Origin: Akkermansia muciniphila
Lineage (GTDB): Bacteria; Verrucomicrobiota; Verrucomicrobiia; Verrucomicrobiales; Akkermansiaceae
DNA: 64,000 bases
NCBI RefSeq assembly: GCF_018709685.1
Contig: NZ_JABDHQ010000006.1
Span: 62,001-126,000, forward strand
Direction: 5' to 3'
The position numbers were made by a program, and so were the translations under genes. Below, piece after piece: positions 8,667-20,800 of the stretch. A model generated the notes under the pieces. It did not search any database. It was not told the origin of the DNA and was given only the letters and a program-made list of their open reading frames with translations. Each line of letters opens with the position of its first letter. The stretch's first letter is position 1.

Positions 8667-9032
8667 GTCCACGGCGAAAGTCATTATATCTGTTCTGATG
8701 GAAAATTCCTGTTAAAAGCGGGCTATTCGTATTTGCTCCGGTAAGTTCAGCATTTGTTTCCAGCTTCTTTTTCTGACTGCGGGAAGGAATGGAGGACAAA
8801 TAACTTTTGCATGGTGACGTTCTTCAAGATTTTTATGCCGTCTTCGTTTCCCCTAAAAGACGCATGGCCTGGCCACGCTGCCGCATTTGGGATTCTGTAG
8901 AAGTTGATTAATCCGGGCATATAAAACGCCCTCAGCACCGTTTTGGTTAAATGAAATTCCGCTGATGTGCAAAAAGTGTTTTAAACAAGCCTATTACGGG
9001 AGAAAAATATCCAGGGGCTTATCCTGTGCACA
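8667..9032. other. gene-free stretch before the fucosyltransferase
   Basis: About 370 bases that are less G+C-rich than the leuA side. A 63-codon minus-strand frame (8747-8938) exists but has no recognisable motif, start signal or operon partner, and I do not call it. Confidence 0.35.
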
Positions 9033-9060
9033 TTGACTATCCGCCTTGGACCTGTATAAT
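9033..9060 (+). promoter_or_regulatory. sigma70-like promoter of the GT10 gene
   Basis: TTGACT (9033-9038), 16 bases, perfect TATAAT (9055-9060) preceded by TG. The start point would be about 9067, which places the upstream GTG at 9026 before the promoter and supports ATG 9089 as the real start. Confidence 0.65.
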
Positions 9061-9088
9061 TCCTTACCAGTATTTTAGAAAAGCGGCA

Positions 9089-10132
9089 ATGAAGGTAAAG
9101 ATCGGGTTCATGGAAGGCGCCGAGGAATGGCAGATCAAGGTGTTTTTATACCGTTTCAGGAACATTGATCCCTCCATCCTTGAGTTTGACATTGATAAAG
9201 ACAATGCGGATTTCCTTATCGCCTTTCCGTGGCTGTATAAATCCACCAGGGAGGTATTTCTTCAGTTTTTGCAGGACTCGGCAGGAAGAATTACGATCAT
9301 GGATGTATTGGGAGAAGCCGTTGCCCCCAATTTGAACTTGTTTGACTACCACATCGGGTTCGATCCTTCCGGCCTGGACGGCCGCGTGCTGGAAGCTCCC
9401 TATCTTTTTTCGTACCGCGCTTCGCTGGACTGTATGTCTCCGGATCATTTAGCCGATGCCCTGGACGGGAAAAGCGGATTCTGCAATTATATTTATTCCC
9501 ATGGGGAAGGGCATCCGTACCGCATCCAGTTGTTCTCCCATCTTTCCGCCTACAAGAAAGTCAATGCCATAGGAAAACATTTAAATAATACGCCCTGTGA
9601 CCTTCCCAGGGAAGCCGATGATTGGATGAAAGGAAGCGTGTTGCTGAAAACCCCTTATAAATTTTCCATCGCTTGTGAGAATGCCTGGTACAGGGGCTAC
9701 TCCACGGAAAAAATCATCACGAGTTTCCAGGCCCGCTCCATTCCTCTCTACTGGGGCAATCCATTGATTGAGGAGGAATATAATCCCAAGGCGTTTATTA
9801 ATTGCCACCGTTTTTCCTCCCTGGATGAAGTAGTGGCGGAGATCAGGAGAATTGACGAGGATGACGACCTGTGGCGTTCCATGGTGGAGGAGCCCAAGCG
9901 CCTGCCCTGGCAGATTGAGCGCGCGCAGGAAAAGGAAGATAACCTGACCGCGGCGCTGTTGGAAATCTTTGCTTCCCCCGTGGAGCAGGCGAGGAGAAGG
10001 GGAGACGGGCTGTGGCTGGATCATTACAGGAATTTTTTCATCCATCATTTGAGCAGCCGCAGAAAAACTCCCCGGGAAAAGCTGGAGGCGAAGTTGAAAA
10101 AGTGGAGTAAAAAACTCTTCCGTCATTCTTAA
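9089..10132 (+). CDS. GT10 family alpha-1,3/4-fucosyltransferase
   Basis: Transfers fucose from GDP-fucose to GlcNAc (or glucose) of glycan acceptors. The 347-residue protein shows the GT10 donor-binding signature: KFSIACENA (191-199), GYSTEKI (203-209) and IPLYWGNP (218-225), followed by NPKAFINCHRF. The C-terminus is basic (RRKTPREKLEAKLKKWSKK), which in Helicobacter FucT serves for membrane association. No signal peptide. Start at ATG 9089 rather than GTG 9026 because a TATAAT box lies between them. The gene stands alone, and its composition is less G+C-rich than its neighbours, which hints at transfer. The product may decorate surface glycan with Lewis-like fucosylation; that is inference, and the exact linkage cannot be read from sequence. 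Confidence 0.85.
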   Translation: MKVKIGFMEGAEEWQIKVFLYRFRNIDPSILEFDIDKDNADFLIAFPWLYKSTREVFLQFLQDSAGRITIMDVLGEAVAPNLNLFDYHIGFDPSGLDGRVLEAPYLFSYRASLDCMSPDHLADALDGKSGFCNYIYSHGEGHPYRIQLFSHLSAYKKVNAIGKHLNNTPCDLPREADDWMKGSVLLKTPYKFSIACENAWYRGYSTEKIITSFQARSIPLYWGNPLIEEEYNPKAFINCHRFSSLDEVVAEIRRIDEDDDLWRSMVEEPKRLPWQIERAQEKEDNLTAALLEIFASPVEQARRRGDGLWLDHYRNFFIHHLSSRRKTPREKLEAKLKKWSKKLFRHS

Positions 10133-10305
10133 GAATTCTTCTGCGCGGATGTGCCATTTATTCCCTGCCTGTGGAGGGAAAGCGGAGAAACTATCATTTC
10201 CATGACGGTGCTATACGGCCGGTTCGTCCAGAGTTGTTGCCGGAAAAATATCCTAATTACAGGGTGAGAAAAGAAACGGCTCTGGAAAAACAGTCCGGAC
10301 GGCAA

Positions 10306-10903
10306 CTACTTTTCTCCTGGTGTGCTCCATTGAAGGAATTTCAACACGGAAAAGGATCTGTAGCCGATGATGTCCGTTCCTTCCGTGATGGCTTTAACAT
10401 GGACGAGCTGGTCCTTCTGGAGCATGGCGGAGTTCTTCAGCCCTGCTATTTTACAGGGTTGTTCCTTGATTTCACGGTATCCGCAGGAATAAGGCCCGGC
10501 GGCGTAGGCAAGGGCGGCGTATGGCCGTAGACCCGCACGGTATTTTTCCGGCCGCGCCGGTTCCTGCTCAAATTGTTCCTTTTGCTTTTGCATCCCGGCA
10601 AGCTTTCCCCTGCCGTTTTTTTGCCGCGCTTTTCCCTGGCGGATTCAAGGACAACCATTTCCGGAATGATGCCCAGGGCCGTCCGCTGTTCCGGGGCCAT
10701 TTGGCGGTGGGAATGCTTTTTGTTTATTCATCATGTTTGATTTTAGCCAGGAAGCCGATTTGGCAGGAGATGGCGGCATTGCCATTGACATGGCCGTCCA
10801 GGGTCAGTTTGGGGAAAGCTATTTCCCCGGCAAGAGCGGGAAATGCCGCGCCCAGGCACAGGAAAATGGAAAAATAAGGGATAGTCATGATTTTGTGATT
10901 CAT
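10306..10903 (-). pseudogene. frameshifted remnant of a small secreted protein
   Basis: Three consecutive, overlapping minus-strand frames look like one broken gene. Frame 1 (from 10903 or ATG 10888) encodes a clear signal peptide, MTIPYFSIFLCLGAAFPALA, and stops at 10724. Frame 2 (to 10446) contains QMAPEQRTALGIIPEMVVLE. Frame 3 (to 10306) contains QKQKEQFEQEP and then CKIAGLKNSAMLQKDQLVHV. Each successive frame differs by one register, as expected after two indels. I do not recognise the family. The alternative is that the frames are chance openings in non-coding DNA, but the signal peptide and the protein-like tail argue against that. Confidence 0.45.
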
Positions 10904-11858
10904 GTCGGGATGCAGTTTGGCAAGAAAGGAAGAGCCAGAAGGCCTGAAAAGAGCCTGCACGGGCGTCGGCGGCGCCCAATGCAAGAATGGTGGAAGTGAT
11001 GCCCGGCGAGGCTGTGGAAAAAGCTTCAAGACGCCGGGATTATGGCGCATTCCCGGAGCTTTTCAGGACGGGCCAGCCCGGCTGGCGGAGGATCAGGCTG
11101 TGCCCTGCCGGGCAACATGTTTTCATTTGCAGGATCAAAGCGTTGAAAAACAATAGTTAATGTAATAATGTCATTTCCTGTTTTGGGATTATTGTATTAT
11201 TGAACAGGCAAATTGTAAAAAAGAACAAAGGTGTATTTGTTCCCCATTTGCTGCGCTGATTTATTCCCTGACATAGTTTGTTGAAAGAATGTTTTCAGCT
11301 GAACAAACACAGTCGATTTCGGTCAGCACGAATATGGGAATACCGCCATTCATCTGTGTTTACGGTTCCCGGCAGGCTGTGTCCGTGCCGGGCCGGCGCA
11401 GCATATGTCCGGACCCGGGAGAGCCTTCTCCTTCCTTTGGCGCTCCCGGCGGGAAAAGATGGCTTCCGCCGCTTTTCCGGCGCCCCTGCGGCCGATATTC
11501 CTTTATTTCATTAAAGAAAGTTTTTTTTGTCCTGTGGCCGACTCTCCTCCATCGGCTTTGTTCGGTTGTGCTCCTTCCTCCCGGCACAAGGTTGGTTATG
11601 TCCGGTAAAACAACTTTAACGTGGAGAAAGGCGCCCCGGCTTTTGTAAATGGTAGAGTAGCATTTATTTCTACATTTGCGGATTCTTGAGTCCGGCTGCC
11701 CGTTCCAGGGCCTTTGACGTGAACGCATGCTGTTCTTCGGAACGCCCCGCATGCGCTCAAATCCGCGTACCGGCATTTGCTCCCGGCGAAGGCCGTTTTT
11801 CTCCCCCTGCTTTTAAAAATCCCCTATCCCATTTTTAAACACATACCCCATTCCCCTT
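10904..11858. other. long gene-free stretch before the giant autotransporter
   Basis: Frames here (for example 11289-11648 plus, 11360-11776 minus) are Pro/Arg/Ser-rich and lack motifs, so none is called. There is an AT-rich segment at about 11150-11280 that could hold regulatory sites, and a run of T at 11518-11528. No convincing promoter for the autotransporter was identified. Confidence 0.4.
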
Positions 11859-14800
11859 ATGAAATTGAGATTGCCGCTTTTTCTTGCCTCATTGCTGCTG
11901 GCCGCCATGGCCGCGGCTTCCCGTGCCGATGAATTCACCTGGTCCTCCACTTCCTCCAGCGCTTCCTGGCAGGAGGCTTCCAACTGGAATCCCGCTGAAG
12001 CGCCGGGCCTGAATTACGCCCGGTATGATACCGTTGTTTTCAACAACACGCTTTTGTCCGCCGCTACCACCATCACGTTGAGCGGCAGCGTTTACCTGAA
12101 CCAGCTGGTCAGCACGGCAGACGACCAGAAGACGCTGACGCTGACGGGGAGCGGGGCGAGAATTTACTTCGGCAAGGAAAATCCCGGCATGTCCCTGAAC
12201 GGCAATATGACGCTGAACCTGAACGTTCCCATTTCCACCGACCAGGATTTCACCATCATCTCCAAACGCTCCAACGTCATTTTCAACGGCACGTATTCCA
12301 ACCTTTACCATAATCTGAACGTGGATGCGGACGCCGGCACCCGCGTGGAAATGCGCAAAGAGGCCACGTATATCAATACGCTGACCAAAGACGGCGCAGG
12401 CACTCTCGCGCTGGCTGCGGACAACCGCTATATTGACCAGGTCCATGTCCGGGAAGGCTCCCTTCATCTGGGAAGCGACAAGTCCCTGGGCGGGGCCGTG
12501 TTGATTCTGGGCGACGAAGGTCTCCGCAACCAGGTCGTTTCCCTGCAGGCGCTTACGAAAGACCTGGTCCTGACCAACGATTTTTCCTGGCTGAACACCA
12601 ATTTGAATATCACCGGGCAGCATGCCATTACGCTGGCGCCCCGCAACCAGGTGACCATTGATTTGAACGGCGACAGGAGCATTGATACCGAGCTGAATAC
12701 CAGCCTCATATTCGGCAGCACCGTAGCCACGGCCGGAACGGGCGGATTCACCAAGTCCGGGTTGGGACGTTTTGAAATTCAGGGGACCAGCCATGCGTTC
12801 GGTTCCTTTTCCGTCCGGGACGGCGTCGCGGCCGTTACCGCCAGGGGGGCGGATTATGTGCTGGGCGGTCCTGCGGAGAACGGGGAAGCCCTGCCGCTGG
12901 GAACCGGAACCCTTTCCATCATTGGAGAGAATAGCAGGCTGGAACTTTCACCGGATACCGGGCGTGACGTGTATGTCAGGGGAAGAATCAGCCTGGACCG
13001 CGGCGGCGTTTTTGAGCTGATGAACCGCGCCTCCGTGCACCTGGAAGAAGGCGCGGAACTGGACGGCGGAACTGACGGAACCACTCCCACCCTGTTCATC
13101 CTGCGGGGAGACGTGCATATTGACGAGGGGATTGCCTCCCATCTTCCCAACGTCCAGTTCGGTTCCTCCGCCACCCTGTACGGTTCCGGCCTGCAAGGCT
13201 CGTTTGGCGAGCTGACGTTCGGCTTTCAAGAGCTTTCCGGAGACTCCGTCACGCTGGATTCTTCCCTGGGCGGCCTGTTTGCCGCGAAAGCCTCCGTTTC
13301 CGACCATTCCACATTGATGCTGGGCGCGGATGGACAGCTGGGGGGAGAACCGTCCCTTTCCCTGGGGAAAACCTCCACACTGGACACGCGGGGATTTTCC
13401 GCTTCCTTTTCCGATTTGTCCTGGACTTCCAGCACCGTCTGGGCGGACAGGTCCACCATCGTGCTGAGCAACGGAACGGGTTCGGGCGGCGGCATTCTGC
13501 ACTTTACCGGCAACAGCCTTTCCGGAGGCGCCGGACACCTGGCGCTGGAAGGCTGGCAGGACGGGCACGACCAGCTTCTTTTCAACCATGACGTCAGCGG
13601 GGAATCCTGGTTTTCCCGGGTCCACTTCCTGGGCTACAACGATGAAATGGGGCTTGAGGTTGCCGCGCGGGGAGATGCGTATGAACTGCGCCCCGCCTCC
13701 GTGAATACGGGGGGAGTTTATACGTGGACCGGCCAGGCCTACCTGGGGGAAGGCATCAGCAAGTCCACCAATACGAATGCCCTTTTCGGCGGGAACTGGG
13801 ACGCCAACCGCGCGCCTGCCGGAGCGGGGGCGGAGATGGTGTTTGCCAATCTTGATCCCCATTTGCGGGGCAAGGGAATTAAGCTGAACTCCCCGTCGGG
13901 ACAGTTCGTAGTCGGCAAGATGACCATTGCGGACGACGTGGCCGGGTCCTTTTCCCTCAGCGGGAACGACGTTCTGTTTTTTGACAACAACGGGAGCCAG
14001 GCGGAACTGTACGTGGGAACTCAAAACAATACTTACAGCATTTCCAACAACATCCTGATCGGGGAAAACGGCCTGAAGTTCATTGGCAAGAACGGCAAAA
14101 TGCAGCTATTCGGCGCCCTGCAGGGGGACGGAGACCTGGTGATCACAGGGGAATCCGGCATTTTGGAAATCCGGAAGAAGGGTAACACGGAATACCGCGG
14201 GAACGTCATTCTGGAGTCCGGAACCCTGATGCTGACGGATAACGGCGTGCTGGGCACCGGTTCCCTGATCATCAAGGGCGGAGCGCTGGGCCGCAACGGC
14301 AATTCCGCGGAACTCCGCAACCAGCTTGTCATCCAGAATGATTTTCGTCTTGCCCAGGGGATGGTAGCGTTCACCGCTTCCGGTAACTCCGTCAAGGATG
14401 TGATCCATCTCGACCGCGTGTTTACCATTTCAGGCGCCGGCAGCCTGTATTTCCGGGAAGGCCGCGACCTTCAGGGCGCAGGGGGACTGGTGCTGGGGCC
14501 GCCCACGGGAGGAGTGGTGAGCATTTACAATTTTTCCGGTAACAACAGTTTCAGCGGCGGCCTGACCCTGAACGGCAATACGCTGTACGCGGCGGACGCC
14601 ACTGGCACGGACGGCGAGGGATTGAATTACATGGTGTTCGGGGAACGTGAGCAGAATGCCAATTACGCCGGCACGGGCGACATCACCTTTGCGGGCAGCG
14701 GCAATTTTTACATCCGGGGCGGTGAACAGACAATCGTGGATTTCCGGAACGGCGTCAACATTTCCGGAAACGGCGGCACCCTGTGGCTGCAAGGGAAGTC

Positions 14801-17800
14801 GCAGGAAGTCCGGCTGACCGACGTCAATTTCGGAGGCTCCGTGACCATCAATTCCTACGGCAGGCAGGTCTTGAAGATAGGGCAGGTTGACTTTCTCAAC
14901 AGCGGGTCCTCCTCCCTGATCCTGAGCATGGACCGCCATGATTCGGGTTCCGTGGAAGGGGACGTCTCCGTCCGTTCCCTGAACGGAGGCGAAGCCAGTT
15001 TGGACGGTCTTTTAAGGTTGATGATCAACGGTACAGGGTACACCTCCACGTTGGAGGAAACGATCAGCCATGTCAGTGCCTCCAATGTAAGGCTTTCCAG
15101 CGGACGGCTCGCCCTGACGCGGGACAACCAGATTCAGGGCCTCCGTGCTGGGGAATACGCCACTCTGGATTTGTACGGGGGCTCCATCATCAGCTCCCAG
15201 GGAGTCAGCAATACGTTCGGCACGCTGACCATCAACGGCGCCGCGACCATGGAGCTGGGTTCAGGCGGGGAATTGACCTTCAGCAAAGTCAGCAACTGGG
15301 GAACCAACGGCGGACTGCCCTACCTGGTCAATATAGAAAACGCTTCCGGCACCTGGAATACGCCGGGCAGTCCGGACGTTTCATCGGAACATGTCTGGTT
15401 TTTGACGGCAAACGCCCTGACGGCGGACCAGCTCAACCAGGTGGCTTTTACCGGGTACACCCGCGGGGCGGAGCTTTATTACCATGAAGACTTGAAGAAA
15501 TGGGAATTGCTTCCGAACGGGGACGCCGCTTTTGAATGGACCGGAGGCGGGGGGGCGGACAGCCGGTCCTGGTCGCTCACCGCCAACTGGTTCGGCGGCA
15601 AGGTGCCGGCCACCCGCGGCAACATCGCCATTTTCCGTGACCAGGATGCGGGCCTGGACCAGAAGACGATTTTGCTGACGGAGGATATCACTCTTTCCCA
15701 GATTAATTTTGAAGGCGCCAAATCCACCAGTTTTTGCATTGATTCCTCTTCCGACGGTCAACGGGGGGTGCTGACGTGGGAAGGCCAGGGGGACGCTCCC
15801 GCCAAGATTTTCATGGCCGGAGCCATGTCTCCCGACATCCGGGCTGACATGGTCATCTCCCTCGGCGGCCTGCTGGTCAGCCACAGCGCCTACAACCAGA
15901 CGCTTGTGTTGAGCGGCCGCATCGGCAACGCGGCCGACGGCTCTTCCGGCGCCTTGATTTTGGAGGGAAGCGCTTCCAAGGGAACCTTGAACACCATCAG
16001 CCTCCAGGGGGACAATACGTTTACCGGAGGCGTCATCCAGAGGGGCGGAAGGCTGGAGATCACGCATGACCATGCGCTGGGGGCGGGGGCCTATACCGTG
16101 GACGGAGAAGGCCGCTTCGGAGGCAAGGACCTCACCGGCTATACCATCCGGACGGTAGGAAACGACCTCCATCTGAAAGCCACGAACGGCGATGACGGCA
16201 AGTCCTGGATTCTCATCGGCAACATCACGTTCAACGATGCCGACGCTTCCGATGTGGACGGCTTTCTGTACGGCCCGCTCCAGACGGTTTCCACCGATTC
16301 CGGCGCCACGCTGACCTTCGGGGAGAATTACACGGTTGCGGACGCGGACGGGGATGTCCCCTCCATGCTGGAGTTCAAAACCACGTCCACTACCTCCCTT
16401 ACGGGTGTTTTCCTGGGGCAGAACACTTTTTCCGGCGGCATTACTGCGACGGGAGGCGGGACAGTCACGCTCAAGGTAGGCTCCAGCAGCATCCTGAATG
16501 ATCCGGCGCATCCGGAAGCGGGCATCAAGTCCGGCCCCCTGGGGACGGGAACCATCTTTTTGGGCAACGGGCGGTACCACAGCCTGGGCGTTTATTCGCC
16601 TGAAACCAATACCGCCGTCCATTACGTCCTTCACAACAATATTGAACTGGGGACCTCGGAAGAGTTGAGATTCATGGGCGGAAAGGGTTCCCTGACGCTG
16701 GATTCCGCCAACTCCCTGGATTTCGGTTCCACGGACAGGCTCCTGTACACGGGGCAGTATTACGCCGGAGGCCAGTACCCCACCATGCTGGTCGTCAATT
16801 CCCGCGTGGACGCTTCCCAGGCGGCCGTCGCGGTGCGGGGAACCGAATTCGTCCGCTTCTCCAATCCGGACAACGTGTTCAAGGAATTTAACATCGGAGT
16901 AAAGGACTACGATTACAACAACCTGGAGGGGCGCGTGTCCGTCGGCGCCGACAACGTGCTCGGGGACCAGGCCATAGGAGTTTACGCGTGGACCAGCGCC
17001 ACGGCGGCTTCACAGTCCTACCTTCAGGCTTACTCGGGGGAAGCGGGCCGGTCGGTGCGTACGCTCGGCAACCTGTTCCGTTTCCATGCAGGGCTGATCT
17101 TCTCCTCCCTGGTAGAGGAAGGAGGCGTTGCCGGAGCAGAACAGCCGGGAGGAGTAATCACTCTGAACCTGAACGGCGCGGGAGCCTCCGACCTGAACGC
17201 CGGGCTTTCCTACAACCAGCGGAAATTCACGGTCAACAGTGCGGAGACCGCCTGGAACAGCAAGATTTACAACAGCGTGATCGTTTCCTTCGCGGAGACG
17301 CACGACCTGACCAACGGCGGCATTCTGGCGGACGGCAATTCCACCAATTACAAGGCATGGCTGGCCGGCCAGGGAGGAGAGCTGGAGCTGCTGGGCACCA
17401 AGACTTTTTCCGGTGATACGGATGACGGCCATGGCAGCCGCTTCCTCGGCACGGGCTATGATCCGGACAGCAGCCATTACGCGCTGGTCATCGGCAATTA
17501 CGGCCTGGTCACTACCACGCTGGGTGACAAGGATATGGTCATCGGCGCCATGGCGGACGGCAGCCGCGTCACCCCCTTCGGCCAGGGGGAAATCCTGCTG
17601 GACGGCCTCAACGGGCTTCTGCTGGTGCGCACGGGCGCCCAGAAGAAGAACGTCTATCTGGAAGACGGCCTTTTTGAAATGGCGCGCGGCACGTTTGAAG
17701 TCACCGGCGGCGGCAGCCTCCTGCTGGGCCGCAAGGGGGACGGAACGGCTTTTGACCAGACCCTGGCAGGCAGGAACGGACAAGCCGGGCAGGGCATGAT

Positions 17801-20800
17801 TTCCGCAAGCGGCGGCAGCCGGATCGTCGTCGACGCCGGAGACAGGAGCGTTACACTCAGGGCCTACATGGGCGGAGACGTCACCCTGCTTTCAGGCACG
17901 CTGAACCTGGCTCTGGAAAAGGCGCTGGGTTCCGTAACGGACATGACGTTCAACGGCGGGACGCTGGCCTTGAACAGGATGAGCCAGTCCCTGGGAACGG
18001 GGAGCACCCTGTCTCTGGGCAGTTCCTCCATGTCCACGCTGGACTTCGGCGGCACGGCCGCCTCCGGCAACGTGGTGATGGAGGCGGGGCGCCTGGGCGC
18101 CTGGGATGAAAACGGCACCCTTGTCATCAAAGGCTGGAAGGGCAACATCGCCGGCGGCGGGAGAAGCCAGCTGCTGCTGGCCGGCTACGGCGCGGACAGC
18201 CCCAAGTACATCGGCAACATTTCCTTTGAAGGGTACAGCACCGGGGCCCGGATTGTCTGGGTGGACGGGCATTACGAGATTCTGCCGTACGCCGCCACGT
18301 ACGTTTGGACGGGCGCGCGGGGCAGTTCCTGGGACGACCAGGGGGACTGGAAGGACGGCCAGGTGCCGAACATCATCAACGCTTCCGTCACGTTCGGCAA
18401 TGAAGCGCTTGATTCCAGCACCGTCGCCGTGCTGACGGCGGACCGGACCGTGGGCGACCTGAAATTCAGCGGCACGCGGAACCAGCAGTTTGAAATCAGG
18501 GGCGCCGCAGGCGGCATCACTCTGGTGCTGGCCCAGACGCCGGAATCCGGATTTGACGCCGGGATTGAAATGACGGGCAATTCAGACGCCCTTATTTCCA
18601 CGAATGTCCGCCTGGACAGCCATTTGAAGATTTCCAACGAAGAGGGGGCGGACCTGGAGATCAACGGGACCGTTTTCCACGACAGTGATTCCACCTACAG
18701 GATCAGCAAGAACGGAGCCGGCGTCCTGACACTGAGCGGCAACAGCACCTTCAGCGGGGGATTCCTCCTGAATGAGGGTACGCTGCGGATCAACCAGGAC
18801 GAACGCCTGACCAACCAGAGCGTTTCTTCCGGAGCCGTAGGCACGGGCGTTCTGACGCTCCGCGGCGGCGCGCTGGAAGCTTGGCGGCAGGACCGGACGC
18901 TCAGCAATGAAATCGCCATGAGCGGAAACGTCGCCATCGAGGGCTCCCATTCGCTTTTGCTGGACCACCGCGGCGGCCATTCCAGCCGCATTGACGGAGA
19001 CGTGGTGATCACGGTAGCTTCTTCAGCCTCGCTCATCATCGGCGACGGCCATCATTTCTCCTGTGACGGCAATATAACTAAGGGAGGGTTGGGACTCCTG
19101 GAATGGCGTAGCACACTGGACAATACGCTGTCCCGGGGAGTCCGCCTGAACAGCGGGACCTTGGTGCTGTCGGCAGACAACAACTACTCCGGGGGAACGG
19201 AAATGGCAGGAGGAATACTGGCCATTTCCCGGAATTCCTCCCTGGGTAATGCCGACAGCGCCATTGAGGTCCTGGGGGATTCCACCCTACGGATTGACCG
19301 CAGCCTGACCGGAGTGCTGAACAATTTTTCCCTGTCCGCCGGAACGGCATTGACCGTCCAGACGGCGGACGGCGGTTCTTCCGCCACGGATGCCGTGCTG
19401 GCCGGCGTCATGTCCGGAGAGGGCAGGCTGGTCAAGACCGGAGGAGGCTCCCTGATCCTGACCGGACGGAACAGCTTTACCGGAGGGGCGGAAGTGAGGG
19501 AAGGCGTTCTGCAGCTGGGCAACGGCGGAACAGGGGCCGGTTTCGCGGCAGGCGCCAGCCTGGCGGAAGGAACGCAGTTCGTGTTCAATCACAGCGACCG
19601 CATGGATTATGCCGGAAGCGTCAGCGGGCAGGGAACCCTCGTCAAGCGGGGAACGGGCCGGCTTGTCCTGTCCGGGAGCAGCGCTTTTACGGGAGGGAGC
19701 ATCCTGGAAGAAGGAACGCTCACCGTGGCCCACGGCCAGGCCCTGGGAGACGGAGCCCTGGCGATGAATGACGGCACTGTTCTGGACTACGGCCAGGGCA
19801 TTGAGCTGGGGAATGACGTCTCCATCAACGGCAGCGGCCTGCTGAACGTGGATGAAGGAAAGGCGGCTGTCCAGCAGGGAATCATCAGCGGCGGAACTAT
19901 GGAAAAAACGGGAGAAGGCACGCTGGTTCTTACCGGAGAGAATACCTACCGCGGCGGCACTTCCGTCCGGGAAGGGACGCTTCAGGTGGGGAACGGAGGC
20001 CGGACCGGTTCCATCCTGTCCATGGCTGATCCCTCCCTTTCCCTCACCGTGGCTTCGGGAGCGGCCCTGGCCTTCAACCGCAGCGACGACATCCATTACC
20101 AGGGAACGGCGGCAGGGGAAGGCAGCCTTGTCCAGCGGGGAACCGGAACATTGCTGGTGACTGTCGCGCAGGAATATACCGGCGGCAGCGTCGTGGAAAA
20201 CGGCACCCTTAAAATCACCGGAGAAGGGGCGCTGAACGGTTCCGTCCGCATCCACGGAGGCGCCATGTTCTACATCGGCAGCCAGGACGCCCCCTATACT
20301 CTGGCGAACGACATCCTGGGAGAAGGCACGCTGGTCATCGACCTTTCGGAAGACCGCCTCCCGGAAGATGGCAGTCCGCTGCAATTCTCCTTCGGCAGTC
20401 GTGCCGCAGACCTGGGAAAAGGATTCACCGGAACCGTGGAAATGCGGAGTACGGCCTATGTGGTTGACGAACAAATGGAATGGTTCATGAATGGGGACAG
20501 CGTCTCCCATCTGAAGACGGCTGCCGGGAGCGTGGGGTCCCTTCAGGCCGTAGCCCAGGCAGACCCGGCCCTGCGCGCCAGAACGCTGGAGGGAACCGTG
20601 AATTTTGCCGGAGGGGAAATGAACTGGACCCTGGATGCGGACAACGAAGCGTCCGCCTGGCTGCAGGCCGGCTCCATCACCCTGACGGGGAATACGGATT
20701 TTAACCTGAATCTCAGCGAACATGCCGTTTACGACGGAGGGAGGCTGTCCTTCTTTGACGGACCGGGCACCGTACTGCTTGCCGAAAGCGGAACTGCCGT

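Noticed and set aside
9026-9088. GTG start for the GT10 gene at 9026
   Set aside because: It lies upstream of a TTGACT-N16-TATAAT promoter and the added residues are not GT10-like.
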